A stretch of 64,000 nucleotides of DNA from Macrocystis pyrifera. Taxonomy: Eukaryota; Sar; Phaeophyceae; Laminariales; Laminariaceae. The stretch is taken from positions 14,525,427 to 14,589,426 of the forward strand of contig JASSKH010000010.1 in NCBI GenBank assembly GCA_031763025.1, written 5' to 3'. This document shows, piece after piece, positions 24,753-32,728 of the stretch (its first letter is position 1; the number at the start of each line of letters is the position of its first letter). The notes below the pieces were generated by a model that saw only the letters and a program-made list of their open reading frames with translations, was not told the origin of the DNA and did no database searches. Position numbers and translations under genes: made by a program.

Positions 24753-27700
24753 GTACTCGATAGGAGAGGTGTACCCGATCTCATGCATGGCCGTAGTCGT
24801 ATGATCATAGACCCTCGCGTCCCTACACTGCCGGGACGGAGCATGTCGGGTTTTCACCGACCAGGCAGACATTGCTTGCACCAAGCGCGAAGCGCCGTGA
24901 GGTGTCCGGTGAGCCGCATGAAGGGTGAGCTGTATCCTACTAAGAACTGTTTGTGCGGCGGACTTGCATATGGATGACAGCTTCAATTAGTTATTATAAT
25001 TTCCGGTGTAGACACTTTCCTGAGACAGCAACGGGAGTACTATGTAACTGCCTCTTGGGTGCCTTGCCAAGAACATTAGATGGGGGGGGGGGGGGGGGGG
25101 GGAGCGGTGTGGTGGGGGGGGCGGGAAGTGGTGTGGTTGCACTTGATGACGGCCTCGACCTAACCAAGGAGCAGCAGCACGGCGTGGTGGTGGGTCAGAT
25201 TCGGTCCTGTCTAAAGCCCGACGGTCATTTCGGCGAGAATGTAGCCCGCACATTCCAGGATCTCCTACAGCGTAGAACTTCGCTCACCAAAGTCAGGCCA
25301 ATTCTTCAGACTTCTGTCCTCCATTGCACTGGCGTCAACATGCGCAACGAGCTTCAAGATGACCTTTGCTCGCGAGACCGTGAAGCTTCACACCCTCGGC
25401 ATCACTAAGCTCGATAGTGACGAGCTGACTGCGGCAATCCTGCGAGCACCATTCCTGTGCGTGGCAACGGACGAGTCTCTGTGGAACGGTGACAAAAAAT
25501 ATCCGATCTTCGTTTCGTTTTGGATGTCGAGGTTGACGCCCCATGTTGGGGAGCCATCAGCATCTGCGTAATGAAGGATAACACGGCCGAGACGCAGGCC
25601 CAGCTGTTCTACGAGACCATCGTCGGCGTTCCCGGGTACCCGCGGGAGCGAGTTCTCTATGTGCTGAGCGATAACACTGCTTCGGTTTCGGGTAAGGTGT
25701 GGGGGTTCGTCGCGCTGCTGCAGAGGAAGCTCAGAGGGGAAAACACCACGCAACGGGGGGGCGAGAGCTGGAGCAGCACGTGGCGGGCGGGAACGGGCGA
25801 GGGGTGGGGCGGCACGCGGAGGACGAGGCGTAGCGGCACGGGGCGGATGAGACGGAGCGGCAAGGGGCGGACGAGGCGGAGCGGCAGCGGAATACGAGGC
25901 GGGGCGGCTGGCGGGGGGCGGATCGGGGCGGTCGAGCAGGCATGAACGTTGACTCTGATAGCTTCGCCGAGGGCAGTGGGGTTTTCGTTTACGGCAGAGG
26001 CAAGCAGGCGTTGGACGCTTTTTTTTCGTGGCATGATACGACTTCGAGTACGATTTATTTTGCCTTTTATCCGATATTGATTCACCCCAACAGCCGGTGT
26101 TGACACGCGGCTCGCTGCTGCTGCTGCTCCTTCCGAGCTCAGGAGTGGCAGGAGCAGAAACATGATGATAACGAACACAAGTTCGGCGACAGCAGCAGCA
26201 GGCTTTGCAACAGGTCTGGTTCATTGATATCTGGCACAAATCTGGACAGGATTGTAACGATCGTTTGGTTTTCATATTTATCCATCAACGTTGCTCACAT
26301 TTCCGGGCAAAGTTACGCATCTTGCTTTTTTCATCTGATTTCTCGATAGGTGATTTTATCTTCTTCCGCTCTGTAACTTCGCACGACAAGCGTGTGTCGA
26401 CCCGCGCTTCGCTGCTGCTGCTGGGGAGGAGCCATACTGATAACGAACACGACAAGCTTCGTGACTCGTCAGCGGCAGTTGCAGCAGCAGCAGCAGGAGG
26501 CAGCGGCAGTAGGGTTTGTAGAAGCGTTGGTCCATTGCTACCTGGTGTGCTACGAGTATGATACAGCTTCAAGTAGTTATTGTGCATTTTTGTCTGGTTT
26601 CTCGATAGGTGCTTTTGTGTTTTTCCTTTACGTAATTTCGCATGATAAGAGTGTGTTGCCCGCGCGTTGCTGCTGCTGCTGCTGGGGCGGAAACATACTG
26701 ATAACGAACACGACAAGCTTCACGATTCGTCGGCCGCAGTTGCCGCAGCAGCAGGCAGTATCAGTAGGATTTGTAGCAGGGCTCATTGATACCTGGTATG
26801 ATACGAGACTGATACGAGTACTGTACACGTATTTATTTTGCATTTTTCGTCAGATTTCTTGATCGGTGATTTTGTGGATTTTCGCGTTCTCCCTCCCTGC
26901 AATTTCGGGCGACAAACATTTCTTGACACGCGATTTGCTTCTGCGGCTGCTGCGCTCATGACCGGCTGGTGCGGAAAAAAATCGGATAACGAACACGACA
27001 GGCTTCGTGCCTTGTCGTCTGCAGTTGCAGCAGCAGCAGCAGCAGCAGCAGCAGCGGGTAGAGAGGTGTAAGGGATGAGTAAGATACGAGTACGAGTATG
27101 TACCAGCATTATACGATCACGGTACGTATACATTTTTCTTTTTCATCGGATTTCTCGACAGGTGATTTTGTGGATGTTTGGGTTCTCCCGCTCTAAATTT
27201 CAAGCAACAAGCATTTGTTGACACGCGGTTTGCTTCTGCTACTGCCGCGCTCACGATCGGCTGGCGTGGAAATATACTGAAAACAAGGACGACAAGTTTC
27301 GTGCCTGGTCGGCGGCAATTGCAGCAGCAGCAGCAGCAGCGAGTGGAGTGTGTGTGATACGAATATGATACGACTACGACGAGTACGAGCATAATAAGTA
27401 TTTGTTCCCGGCATGTATTTATTTTTTTTGTCGGGTGTCTCTCGATCGGTGAGTTTGGGTTCCTCTAACCAATTTGACGCGACATGCGTGCGTTCACGTG
27501 GTTTGGTGTTGCTGCTGCTGTACACGAGACAAGTTCGCCGTCTCGTCGGCACCAGTACTTACGGCAGCGGGCAGCAGGGTTGGTAAATCGACTGGTTGAT
27601 CTGGTGTGATATATGGTAGACTAGTACGAGAGTACTCTGTTACATACCGGGTGTGTTTCTATACTTTCCATCTTAACCTGCCTTGACCGGCATTATTTTG

Positions 27701-30700
27701 CGTCCTCCCTCTCTGGGCTTTCGCGCGATATTCGTTTGTTGACACGTGGATTGTGTTACTGCTGCCAAGCCCCATGATCAGCTGGGGCGGCCACGACATC
27801 ATAACGTACCAGATAAAGCAGCAATAATAATAGGACGTTCCGAAGTGGTGTGTAGAACTTCACACCGACTAAGACATGGTGTGTAGAACTTCACACACAC
27901 CGAATGATTTCGGCTCAAAAAAAAAGCGAGTCATGATCATCTCGCCCTTGGGTGGCTTTTTGTGACAAAAGAACAACAAATTTGAATGGCTGGTGTTTGA
28001 TACATATATATTATTCTTTGCTTCTCGTGCTTGCTGGAGCCGCCCGCCTTCCCCTTTTCTTCGCTATCAGTCCTTGTAGAACATCCTGACCCTCTAGCGG
28101 TCGCTTCCGCTGTTCACGTGCCTTCGGCACTGGTCTGGTCGCTCTAGTTCTCGCCGCGCGCGCATCGTTCTGCCTCCTCAAACCGGCCTCGCGAATATCC
28201 GTGGGTGTGGCATTAACCTTGCAAATCTTCCTAGACTCTCGAGATCTGTACTGCCCTGTCCGTACTTCGTCTAGCTCCGAAACGTCGGTCTTGCGAGCAC
28301 ACGACGTGTCGTTCTTGGAGAAAAACGACTCCACAAGTTGCTGGTGTACGGGCGCCATAAAAAAAGCAGTGGCAACACTCCTTATACAGCAGGCTAGCGA
28401 ACCCCCAAACCAATGGAAAGTTAGACCCCTTGCCTCATCGACATCCAGCTCTACATCCCCCTTCGTGGATTCCTCGTAGCGCTCCAACTCTGAATCAGCT
28501 CCTGAGAATTGTCAAACATCGAAAAAAGTCCAAGCGTTAACCTGTCCTTTTCGCTGTCTGTGTTGGCCTCATCGAGATCTGCCTCAAGAATTTTGCGATA
28601 CGATGCCTCGCGTTCCGACACAGACGTCTTGCGTTCCTCCCTAGGCCATACTACCGCTAGAAAAGCACTCGCAAACTCTTGTCCTGCCGCTCGCTCCAAC
28701 GACGAAGCCCCACCGGCCCATTTCCCCACGAAAAACGACGAGCACCCCCCAAGCGCGCCATCGACAGCGGCAGACGCTGGCGCCTGCCCATCCACCAACG
28801 AAGAAGCCCTCGTCTTCCTCGTGCTCGCTGAAATTCAACGTGAAGTGGTCGAACTGCAGATATCAAGCAAACAAACAAGATGGTAATGCGGCAGGAACAA
28901 AAGCAGCAGTCGCAGGGTGAGAGTGGTATAGGTGAGGTTCCGCAGCAGCAAGCAGGGAAGGGCATGGCAGCAGCAGGAGGGAAGGGAAAGGAAGGAAGGG
29001 ACACGACACGGACAAAAATATATACCACTCTGTACCAAAATATAAGGACATATTATTATAATATATTATAATATGTCCTTATATATCGGTGTATATTCGT
29101 ATCTTACGAAAACAAACAAACTCACTTCGTCCGTGTTGAGAGTGGCTTTCGCAAATTGGATCACGTCCTTGAAATAGACGTCCTTGTTCGCCCGTAGCTC
29201 CTCTAAGCGCGCCCTCATCTCGACGAAGAAGTCAGCCACCTCCACAAAACGCATGGCAGGAGGAAGCTGTCGGCGCAGCCTTTCACGCTCCACGAAGAAC
29301 CCACCCTTGCCTCGAAACCAGTGATACGCCCAGTTCAGGACGAGTTCGCCCAGCTCCGTCGCAAAGCGTGCATGCACCCGAATATCCGGGTCCTGTAGCA
29401 TGTAGGCCGCTTGCAGCCAGTACTTCTGGGACGGGGTACCAGGCAAATTCTCCGCCGCCCACGTGCAAAATACCCACTTGAGTTTCTCCCAGCGTTTGTC
29501 CAGAAGCGCGGCGGCGCCCTGCCAGATTACCATCCACCGAATCTCGGGAGGCCGACGAACTTCTTCCATGTTAGCCCGGGGAAGCGCTCCGTCGCCGGTT
29601 TTTCGAACTGCTGGAAGGTGGAATTGTATGTGTTTGATCTGCTGATGTTGTACCACACAGACCCCAGAAGCGCCACCAAGTGGTCCTCCTTCCACTCATG
29701 CCAACTGCCTACACCGAGAGGGCCCGTGAAACAAGGAGTTGTCAACCCCGCAGTCACGAAGATGTGCAGGATGTGCAACACGCAGCCGAGGCAATGGCTG
29801 TGGATAGGAACATATTGTACCGCAGCAGCAGCAGCAGGATGAGAGCAGCAGCAGCAACAGCAGCCGGGTCAGCAGCGCCAGCAGCCGCACCAAGACCAGC
29901 AGATCCACTTTCAACCAGACCTTTAGGGACTGCACTTGCGGGCTGTCAGCCATCGAGTCCGAGGGTCCATCAGTAAATCCCCCTCACCCTCACGCGCCCG
30001 TTCGTGCGCTGCTGCTCAAGCACCCGTCGTGGTGTGCCATGCGAGAACGATACCAGATTTAACATTTTTTGTGTGTGCTGCTCCGCTCTTTATTAGCGAG
30101 ACGCTGCAGCTCCTCTACCATGCCCTGGTATATGATACCACATGAATAGTTTTTTTTGTGATGTTGTCCATTCTTTCCCCAGCGCTGATTGGTTCATTTC
30201 TTAAAGATTGCTTTTTCCCAACTAACGACCGCTGACATTTTTTGGGACTTTTTTACGTCTAAAAATATTTCAGTCCTGCCCCTAACTGTCGTCGACTTGT
30301 GTGCGTTGGGTGTTGATGAAACACAAAACCAACAAATATATGTAACAAACGTACGAAACGCAGGGCATGCAACAACTGCACGAGTACTCGTACACCAATT
30401 ACACCCCCCCCTGGCCACCGTTGAACTGCCCGCCACTCCGCCACTCCGTGGGCGGTCACCCCTACCTGTCCTGCGCTTCGGCGAACAGCTGTACGTACCA
30501 TTCTCGGCCCGCTACACCTCCAAAAAACCTCCTCCGCTGTACGAGCACTGTGAAGGTGTTACCCACTGAGCTATAGGGGTAAAAGATCGATCGATTACCC
30601 AGCCCAGGGCAATCCTTATAACCCTACGCCCCCCTCTGAACGGCGGGATCTTTGGGGCGTCGGTACCGTATACGGCCGTACGCTGGCCTACCCGCTTCGT

Positions 30701-32520
30701 TTCAATACCTGGGGAACCAGGAAGATATGTTTTAGGGACGCACGCGCAAGCGTTTTTATAAAGGAAACGTTCCAAATGAGGCTCGAACCCGTGTCCTGTC
30801 GACGACGCCAAATGTGAAGGTGTTACCTACTGAGCTATAGGGGTAAAAGATTGATCGATATACCCAGCCCTGGGTAATCCTTATAACAGCACTCATACTG
30901 CAGTAGGAAAATGTTGAGTACCCAAACTAAGCGTAAAGTTTGTTCGGAGGTAGAGGTTTCTGTAGAAGGCATCGCACAACAGCAAGCATACGAGAGACTA
31001 GAAGAGCACAGCAGGTATAGCCCAGCCAGCCGTTCCCATCTGAGACACTGGATGCGCACAGCGTCGGCGGCGGCTGCCTCGCCGCGTGGTGCTGTCTTTG
31101 TGGGCGCGTTGTGTTCTCTGTCTGCACTGACGCGATAGCGATCAACCGGTGCTGTTAAACAAAACTATTTTGTGTCTGCTGTGTCATGTTATTCCGCTGT
31201 GAAATTTTCGGAGATCATCGCGGTCGTAGATCCACCTGACAGTGGTTTCGAAGGGGGTCCCGAAAAGAAAAGCGCCGTCGAAATTAGAAACGTTCGCGTT
31301 CGCAATTATTTCTTCTAAGTAGGCACAGCAGCAGTAGCAGAGTAGCAGTAGCTATAACCACCTCGCACCTTTCTTGCGAGGAGCAGGCGACAAAGCACAC
31401 CTCGTTCCGCCTATGCATCATGAGGTAACTCTCCACGAACAGCAGGGCCGCCTCCACGGTGTCCTGGAAAGAGGACAGGGCCACCTCTCCCGACCCCGGC
31501 CGCTGTCATAGCCGGAAAATGTCAGCAAGGGGCCAATTGGTCTGTCTGTTAAGAAGAAAGTGGCGGGGGGTTGATTACAACTTATTCGAGAAAATGGTTG
31601 GCACACACTGCTGTGTACCGAAACGAATAGTAATTACCCCTGACCCTACCCCTAAAACCTAAGCCAATCAGAGCAACCCTCATCCTGACCCTAAGCCACT
31701 CAGACTAAATCTCGACAAGTAAGCTCTACTTTCTGGAGTGGCTCGCTCCAGAAGACAAGGGATCGACGCCGTGGGTGAATCTGCTGTACATCTACATAGG
31801 AGAACAGTTTTTTCGTCCGATTGCCGTCGACAGGTACTCTGCAGGTGTAGATAGGGTACCAACCCGCTGCACGCAGCAGTAGTACAGCAGTAGTACAGCA
31901 GTGGTATTGGTATTGGTGTTTTTGGTTAGGATCAAAAGCGGGACAGCACGACTCAATCTGTCAATGAAGTTGGGGCAAGCATTCGGTGCTTGTGTAAAAC
32001 ACTATTAATAGTCAACAGCAGAATACCTGGTACTCGTACGAAGCAAATACCAATAAGTCCCTAAATATAAAGACCGTTCACATTTCAGTTTAATCAACAA
32101 AAGCTACCTATATTTCGGTACGTAGTGGTGGTCAATATCAATGCATCCGCAACTGCGATAGCAGTAGTGCTGTCAATGCAACTCACAGCGCTGCCTGCAC
32201 ACAGCAATGCTGATCAAGGCAGTGTTAGTGTTTGCGGTGAGGTCGGCTACAGCGCTGTACAGCACACGAGTATTACCTACTGACGTAATACTTTAAGTCC
32301 TGCTGTGTACGACCGACAGCTGTTGTCTCCTGTCTACTCTTGTACCTGGTACCTGGTACCACTTTTACTGGCTCTGTGATAAGATTTGATTGATTTGTGA
32401 AAATATTCGCACCGCGTCTTGTCGTCGGCGGGTAGCCTCTCGCTTCGTCCAAAAATCTGACGATGCATCTAGCACCACCAAGAGAAGGCTTGGCTCCTCC
32501 TCGTCCATTGGTCGCGACAT
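18677..32520 (-). CDS. TFB4: TFIIH core subunit p34/Tfb4, seven exons, complete
   Basis: This is a subunit of the TFIIH core, acting in RNA polymerase II initiation and nucleotide excision repair. Exons in transcript order: 32413-32520, 31369-31502, 20984-21117, 20422-20522, 19741-19897, 19212-19377, 18677-18809. All junctions agree in phase and give 310 codons plus stop (human p34 is 308 aa). Exon 1 starts MSRPMDEEEPSLLLVVLDAS, the first strand of the vWA-like fold. Exon 2 has SYLMMHRRNEVCFVACSSQE, exon 4 TLAGGLSKGLCYVNR, exon 5 ALVFSGAPDVPETYNSVMNA. Exons 6-7 form the C-terminal zinc-binding part (FRAACFCHKR, then CSVCLSVFCEFSPVCTTCGT). Intron 3 uses a GC donor (AGAG|GCAAGT). Intron 2 is 10.25 kb and packed with repeats; the others are 0.36-0.91 kb. 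Confidence 0.92.
22134..22988 (+). pseudogene. Coiled-coil protein fragment inside p34 intron 2
   Basis: A plus-strand frame runs from about 22134, meets a TAG at 22455-22457, and then continues open in the same frame to 22988. The second part is strongly coiled-coil: KLNLEQLRRETNEALAEFQA, VELAERLSKMRQQGRELAKQ, then VSQLKRKAKVMEPLFAKLKT. A Gly-rich hinge (SRGGGTGGEVSE) separates two helical parts. No family was recognised. It lies antisense within the p34 intron, so it may be a gene fragment or the remnant of a transposed gene. The downstream end merges with the minisatellite. Confidence 0.5.
22976..23450. repeat. AGCT-rich minisatellite array 1 (about 42-46 bp units)
   Basis: About ten tandem units of the form agctcaagccttcaaaacatgtgcagatgagctaccacctat occur here. 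Each unit holds tagctca and its reverse complement tgagcta, so single strands can fold on themselves. Units vary mostly in the ctt/cgg segment. Confidence 0.9.
23942..24375. repeat. AGCT-rich minisatellite array 2
   Basis: The same unit as array 1 appears in about nine tandem copies, several nearly identical (gcttcgaaaacatgtgcaga then tgagctaccgcctatagctc). It ends in a run of short agctcacgt repeats. About 490 bp of non-repetitive DNA separates the two arrays. Confidence 0.9.
24718..24751 (+). repeat. 34-nt uninterrupted poly-G tract
   Basis: Thirty-four consecutive G residues follow gggcga and precede tgtactcg. It can form stacked G-quadruplexes on the plus strand. It lies in p34 intron 2, so the pre-mRNA carries the poly-C strand. 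Confidence 0.95.
25082..25131 (+). repeat. Poly-G tract, 21 G then G-rich
   Basis: Twenty-one G residues (25082-25102) are followed by a G8 run and further G clusters. It is the second such tract in the same intron, immediately upstream of a transposase remnant. Confidence 0.9.
25140..25745 (+). pseudogene. Transposase remnant, hAT-like
   Basis: Three overlapping plus-strand frames carry consecutive parts of one transposase-like protein: LTKEQQHGVVVGQIRSCLKP; then LRAPFLCVATDESLWNGDKK and YPIFVSFW; then MKDNTAETQAQLFYETI, RVLYVLSDNTASVSG and FVALLQRKL. The TDES box followed by SDN resembles the catalytic region of hAT-type transposases. Frame changes near 25360 and 25520 mean it is broken. 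It ends abruptly in a G-rich minisatellite. The family call is from motif memory. Confidence 0.55.
25745..25935 (+). repeat. G-rich minisatellite, 15-20 bp units
   Basis: Repeats of the type gagacggagcggcaaggggc and cggacgaggcggagcggcag follow one another at the end of the transposase remnant. It translates to Arg/Gly-rich sequence in several frames. Confidence 0.75.
26040..27830. repeat. Degenerate 250-300 bp satellite with CAG runs
   Basis: Six to seven units occur here. Each contains a block like tttctcgataggtgatttt, then cgcgcgacaag..., ttgacacgcg.tttgcttctg, a ctgctgctg run, aacgaacacgacaagcttcg, tcgtcggc.gcagttgcag and a cagcagcag run. Units start near 26330, 26600, 26860, 27155, 27440 and 27690, with a partial at 26090. 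Units have drifted strongly. Confidence 0.85.
27846..27896. repeat. Duplicated 20-bp self-complementary motif
   Basis: The motif tggtgtgtagaacttcacac occurs at 27846-27865 and 27877-27896. Inside it gtgtg pairs with cacac around a gaact loop. It sits just beyond the 3' side of the minus-strand transposase remnant and might mark its end. Confidence 0.7.
28011..29780 (-). pseudogene. Minus-strand transposase-like gene remnant
   Basis: Upstream part (about 29113-29780): HEWKEDHLVALLGSVWYN, KWVFCTWAAENLPGTPSQKY, FATELGELVLNWAYHWFRGK and RQLPPAMRFVEVADFF. A plausible intron follows (donor GTGAGT after NTDE; acceptor ctgcag near 28857). The downstream part (28011-28856) has SEREASYRKILEADLDEA, then APVHQQLVESFFSKNDTSCA and a basic Arg/Lys-rich C-terminus. 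Frame changes near 29545 and 28470 suggest decay. It looks like the middle and C-terminal half of a hAT-like transposase, possibly the same family as the plus-strand remnant at 25.1 kb. It lies in p34 intron 2 in sense orientation. Confidence 0.5.
29040..29084. repeat. 45-nt AT-rich palindrome
   Basis: The arms ataaggacatattat and ataatatgtccttat match exactly around an AT-rich centre. It lies in the probable intron of the transposase remnant. Confidence 0.85.
30550..30623 (-). repeat. tRNA-like repeat copy 1 (box A)
   Basis: On the minus strand it reads ttttacccctatagctcagt, containing a good Pol III box A (TAGCTCAGTGGG), preceded by ataaggattgccctgggctg. No matching box B follows, so this copy is a fragment. 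It shares about 70 bp with the copy at 30.8 kb. Confidence 0.6.
30770..30888 (-). repeat. tRNA-derived SINE-like repeat, copy 2 (boxes A and B)
   Basis: On the minus strand, box A TAGCTCAGTAGG (about 30829-30840) and box B GGTTCGAGCC (30780-30789) lie about 40 bp apart, as in a tRNA. The ends do not pair as an acceptor stem, so it is a tRNA-like head rather than a working tRNA gene. The leader ataaggattacccagggctg is shared with copy 1. Confidence 0.65.
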
Positions 32521-32728
32521 GATGAGCGCAGGAAAGGAGCACTCCAAAAGGCAATTACTACAAAGCTGCAGCAACGGATGTCCTAGTCATTCTCATTGGT
32601 TCCCATTCACGTTTGGCCAGAATGGGAGTTCAACATCGTGGAAGGCCAACGTTGCACGGGTGTACACCGCCAACCCCTCTCCTCGTTCGTGTGTGCCTGC
32701 TACATGCTGTGTCCATAGATCACCAGGC
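32521..32728. promoter_or_regulatory. Divergent 208-bp promoter between p34 and plastid-protein genes
   Basis: The start codons of the minus-strand p34 gene (32520) and the plus-strand plastid-protein gene (32729) are only 208 bp apart and point away from each other. Both 5' UTRs and all core promoter elements must fit here or overlap exons. No clear TATA box was seen. Confidence 0.7.

Noticed and set aside
30770-30840. Functional tRNA gene
   Set aside because: Boxes A and B are good, but the ends cannot form an acceptor stem and the anticodon arm is not convincing, so it was called a tRNA-like repeat.
31625-31700. Interstitial telomere repeat (ccctaa-like)
   Set aside because: Only a few irregular ccctaa/ccctga words occur, with no sustained array.
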